From assembly GCF_050434145.1 (NCBI RefSeq), contig NZ_JBNPVX010000028.1, forward strand, positions 1-38,344: 38,344 bases of DNA, in the 5' to 3' direction. This DNA comes from JAISST01 sp050434145. Lineage in GTDB: Bacteria; Fusobacteriota; Fusobacteriia; Fusobacteriales; Fusobacteriaceae. The notes beneath the pieces are model-generated. The model was not told where the DNA came from. It searched no databases and saw only the letters and a list, made by a program, of their open reading frames with translations. This document shows positions 36,360 through 38,344 of this stretch, in pieces (the first letter of the stretch is position 1; each line of letters opens with the position of its first letter). The translations under genes were made by a program, and so were the position numbers.

Positions 36360-36776
36360 TTATTGAAATTCTATATCTAACCCACTTTCTATTGAAATTT
36401 TGCATAAATCTTCTAATCTTTCAATAAGATTTTCCCCATCTGTATCTACAAAACATTCATAAAGATTTTTTGGAGTGACATCATGATTAAATAATATTGC
36501 CAATTTATAAGTTTTAACTTCTTTATCTATAGGTAATTGTTTAAACTTATTTTTTATTAATTCTAACTCTTTTAACAAATGTTTGCAGTCTTCTGGTGTC
36601 CATATTCCATCGCAATCACTGTGAGACATTAATGTTGTGCAAATACTACCCCACTCATCATTTTCTATATATGTTGCCACTCTATCTCTAAACATTCCAA
36701 AATACTCATATCTTCCTATTTCCATCCCTTCTATTTCTTCTTCATTATTATCAAATATACATAAATACAATCCCAT
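36360..36776 (-). CDS. Imm70-like immunity protein (138 aa)
   Basis: Resembles the Imm70 family of polymorphic-toxin immunity proteins: it starts MGLYLCIFDNNEEEIEG, followed by FRDRV, TLMSHSDCDGIWTPEDC, LLKELELI, PKNLYECFVDTDGE and LIERLEDLC. The reading frame is open and intact. The start follows AGAGGT with seven bases between. It lies 4 bp after the 82-residue gene and in the same orientation as the broken toxin upstream, in the usual toxin-immunity order. Family naming is from memory of the motif order. The cognate toxin, if any, is uncertain. Confidence 0.72.
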   Translation of the reverse strand: MGLYLCIFDNNEEEIEGMEIGRYEYFGMFRDRVATYIENDEWGSICTTLMSHSDCDGIWTPEDCKHLLKELELIKNKFKQLPIDKEVKTYKLAILFNHDVTPKNLYECFVDTDGENLIERLEDLCKISIESGLDIEFQ

Positions 36777-36780
36777 ATGT

Positions 36781-37029
36781 TTACCTCTCTATTTTTATAT
36801 ATTTCTTATTTTTTTCAATAAATGCTTCTAATTTTTCACTTAATATGCATTTTTCTTCTATCTTTAGAATAAAGTGAGCTTTTTCTGTAATTACTCTATT
36901 TGTTAATATTTTTATTTGATTTGTCAATTTTAATGTGGAACAAACCTTTATTATCATATAATTCTGTCCCCAAAAATCATCTGGCATTGTCTCACGTACA
37001 GCACCACTTTTACTTAATTTTAATCTCAT
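36781..37029 (-). CDS. Small uncharacterised protein, candidate immunity protein (82 aa)
   Basis: I recognise no family. The chain is basic and begins MRLKLSKSGAVRETMPDDFWGQ, with mixed strand and helix content and no signal peptide or membrane segment. The start ATG follows AAGGGGGAGTA, a strong site. It begins 18 bp after the end of the toxin frame at 37048 (taken past the amber codon) and ends 4 bp before the Imm70-like gene, the position in which a cognate immunity gene is expected. Function as immunity is therefore inferred from position only. Confidence 0.65.
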   Translation of the reverse strand: MRLKLSKSGAVRETMPDDFWGQNYMIIKVCSTLKLTNQIKILTNRVITEKAHFILKIEEKCILSEKLEAFIEKNKKYIKIER

Positions 37030-37047
37030 TACTCCCCCTTGTATTAT

Positions 37048-37883
37048 TTATTTTAATGGATTAACATTAACTCCCCACAAATTTAAAAAATTTAAAAAAG
37101 TTTCATTTGGTTTTCTATTTGTAAGAATAGTCTATGGTGTATTTGTAGTTACTGCTCTATATGTCTGCAATCTTAACTGATAAGTTGAATTCAATGCTGA
37201 AGTTCCAGCTTTTATTTCAAGAAAGCCATTTCTTGTGGAGTCAAAAATTGTACCTTTATTCAATCCTGTTTTTTTAAATTTTGCTTCCCCTACTATATCC
37301 TTAAAAAGTTGTGAATTCCCATCTGCTTCTGTTGGTCTCCATACTTCTGTATTTTTAGGTAAATTCTTATTTAATAATGCCTCTTTTTCTTTTACTTTTC
37401 CCACTTCCTTTGGATTTTTACTATTCTGATTATTCACCAAATTCGATGACAGCCCCATAGATATACTTGTTTGACCTGTTATTTTCCATATAATGTTGTT
37501 GCATCATTCTTTATGCCTGTTGCTGCCCATTTTAAAGTGATTATATTCAACAAACCTTTTCCGACTTCTAAAAACCCAGCCCAATACCTTCCATCAAAAA
37601 AAGCATCATATGCTCCAACAGCAGCAGCAACTGCTCCTTTTACTCCATTATATACCCAATAACCTTTATATCCAATCTTTCCGCTGTAATAGAGAGTAGT
37701 CCCTAATTCTCCAGTTCTAGCAACAGCTTTTCCTATCCCGTCTATACCCTCTATTAAACCAGATCCACCCCATATGCTTAAAACAGCAATTGTTACTTTT
37801 AACGTTGTTGCATTCTCTTGATAACTCTCTCCCTCCATCTTATCAAATGCATCAAAAAAGGATAATATGAGGTCATTGTTTTC
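37048..37883 (-). pseudogene. Broken CdiA/hemagglutinin toxin C-terminus, restriction-endonuclease-like
   Basis: Three readable stretches on the minus strand join into one protein. 37883-37479 encodes a Gly/Ala-rich, partly hydrophobic pretoxin region (GGSGLIEGIDGIG, GAVAAAVGAYDAFF). A frameshift at the A4 run 37482-37485 separates it from 37458-37135; one more A would restore a continuous frame reading LYGKITGQTSIS. The second stretch holds VWRPTEADG, then IFD and, nine residues on, LEIK, then QLRLQTYRA. That fits the D-(E)xK core of PD-(D/E)XK nucleases. An in-frame TAG at 37132-37134 stops it, after which 27 more residues continue to a TAA at 37048 (ending WGVNVNPLK). The immunity-type genes follow. 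Nuclease activity is inferred. Confidence 0.72.
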
Positions 37884-37961
37884 TCAGAATCATAAGCAGA
37901 TGACCTATCTGTTGTATGGGGATGTTCACTTGGGGATCTATTTACGACTAGCTTTGTATCA

Positions 37962-38252
37962 CTTCTTTCCACTGTATCAACATAGTAACTTCTACATCAA
38001 AATGTCCTATTATCATATCTATATTTCAAGTTTGCATGCTTATCAAAACTTTTTCCTTTCAAATACCCCGTAAAACTTGATACAGCTATCTTTGGTAGAA
38101 TAGTTGCTAACATATGTATATGATCTTTACATGCGTTAGCCTCTATTATTTCGACTCCTTTAAACTCACATAATTTCCTTATGATTTTCACCTATATCAT
38201 TTTTTATTTTACCATATATTATTTGTCTCCTATATTTAGGGGCGAAAACTAG
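37962..38252 (-). mobile_element. IS200/IS605-type TnpA remnant
   Basis: A degenerate Y1 transposase. Starting at 38252 the frame reads LVFAPKYRRQ and YGKIKNDIGE; one extra A in an A4 run then shifts the frame, and IIRKLCEFKGVEIIEA follows. The HUH region reads ACKDHIHML, and then VSSFTGYLKGKS leads directly to FDKHANLKYR, which suggests a small in-frame deletion of about four residues. A TGA at 37997-37999 sits where TnpA has tryptophan (NRTF-stop-CRSYYVDTVE). No tyrosine-bearing C-terminus and no intact ends were found, so this is dead. It marks one flank of the toxin island. Confidence 0.83.
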
Positions 38253-38344
38253 TTAGTGTAAAATATTTGTAGGGAAATTTCAAAAAATAAAAAAGAGAAA
38301 CACCTTGATATGTTATAATGAATTCACTACCAAACATAAAACAA

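Noticed and set aside
36214..36405. Separate 63-codon gene overlapping the Imm70-like gene
   Set aside because: Its first third is an out-of-frame reading of the immunity gene; only the later part has meaning, as a hemagglutinin remnant.
37997..38191. An intact small gene of 64 codons similar to TnpA
   Set aside because: Upstream TnpA sequence lies in another frame and downstream similarity continues past the stop, so it is a fragment of a dead transposase.
38305..38325. TATAAT at 38314-38319 as a promoter leading out of the window
   Set aside because: There is no -35 element at the right distance, and the region may be the old transposon end.

Overview
The window is AT-rich DNA from a Gram-negative, outer-membrane-bearing bacterium, most likely Fusobacterium or a close relative in the Fusobacteriota. 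The evidence is a 3.5-kilo-residue type Va autotransporter with a fusobacterial-style N-terminus, a FadA-like helical protein encoded beside it, strong GGAGG ribosome binding sites, and the gene order S4/yaaA-recF-DUF721-gyrB-gyrA. No rRNA, tRNA or CRISPR array was seen. The species cannot be named from the sequence alone.

Layout. (1) 1-11530, minus strand: a surface-adhesion operon read as FadA-like protein, a 62-residue membrane peptide, then the giant autotransporter. A 104-bp tandem repeat covers the autotransporter stop codon. (2) 11531-14767, plus strand: a peroxide-defence pair. AhpC has a near-perfect promoter and its own terminator. It is followed by a thioredoxin-reductase/AhpF-like flavoprotein whose thioredoxin-fold domains sit at the C-terminus. 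(3) 14822-16153, minus: a YqeC-MocA fusion for molybdenum/selenium hydroxylase cofactor maturation. (4) 16308-29347, minus: a long, tightly packed housekeeping run, S4 protein, recF, DUF721, gyrB, gyrA, a Usp-like protein, a YfcE-like phosphoesterase, pheS, pheT, pth. Its last gene encodes a CARF-domain protein of the kind that normally answers CRISPR type III signals. An internal promoter before pheT should drive pheT, pth and the CARF gene. (5) 29664-32533: a cold-shock gene with a long leader, an SDF-type symporter lacking the acidic-substrate arginine, and a DUF937 protein. (6) 32543-35845, minus: an AlkD-like DNA glycosylase, an NhaC-type antiporter, a DagK/YegS lipid kinase and a DUF4250 protein. 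(7) 35861-38252, minus: a decayed contact-dependent toxin island. It holds an IS200-type TnpA remnant, a broken CdiA/hemagglutinin toxin tail with a restriction-endonuclease-like motif, two intact immunity-type genes, and a hemagglutinin remnant.

The two parts most worth following are the CARF protein that terminates a replication/translation gene string with no cas genes in view, and the island where immunity genes remain open while the toxin carries at least one frameshift and one in-frame amber codon. Starts were set from ribosome binding sites, so several genes are shorter than their maximal open frames.
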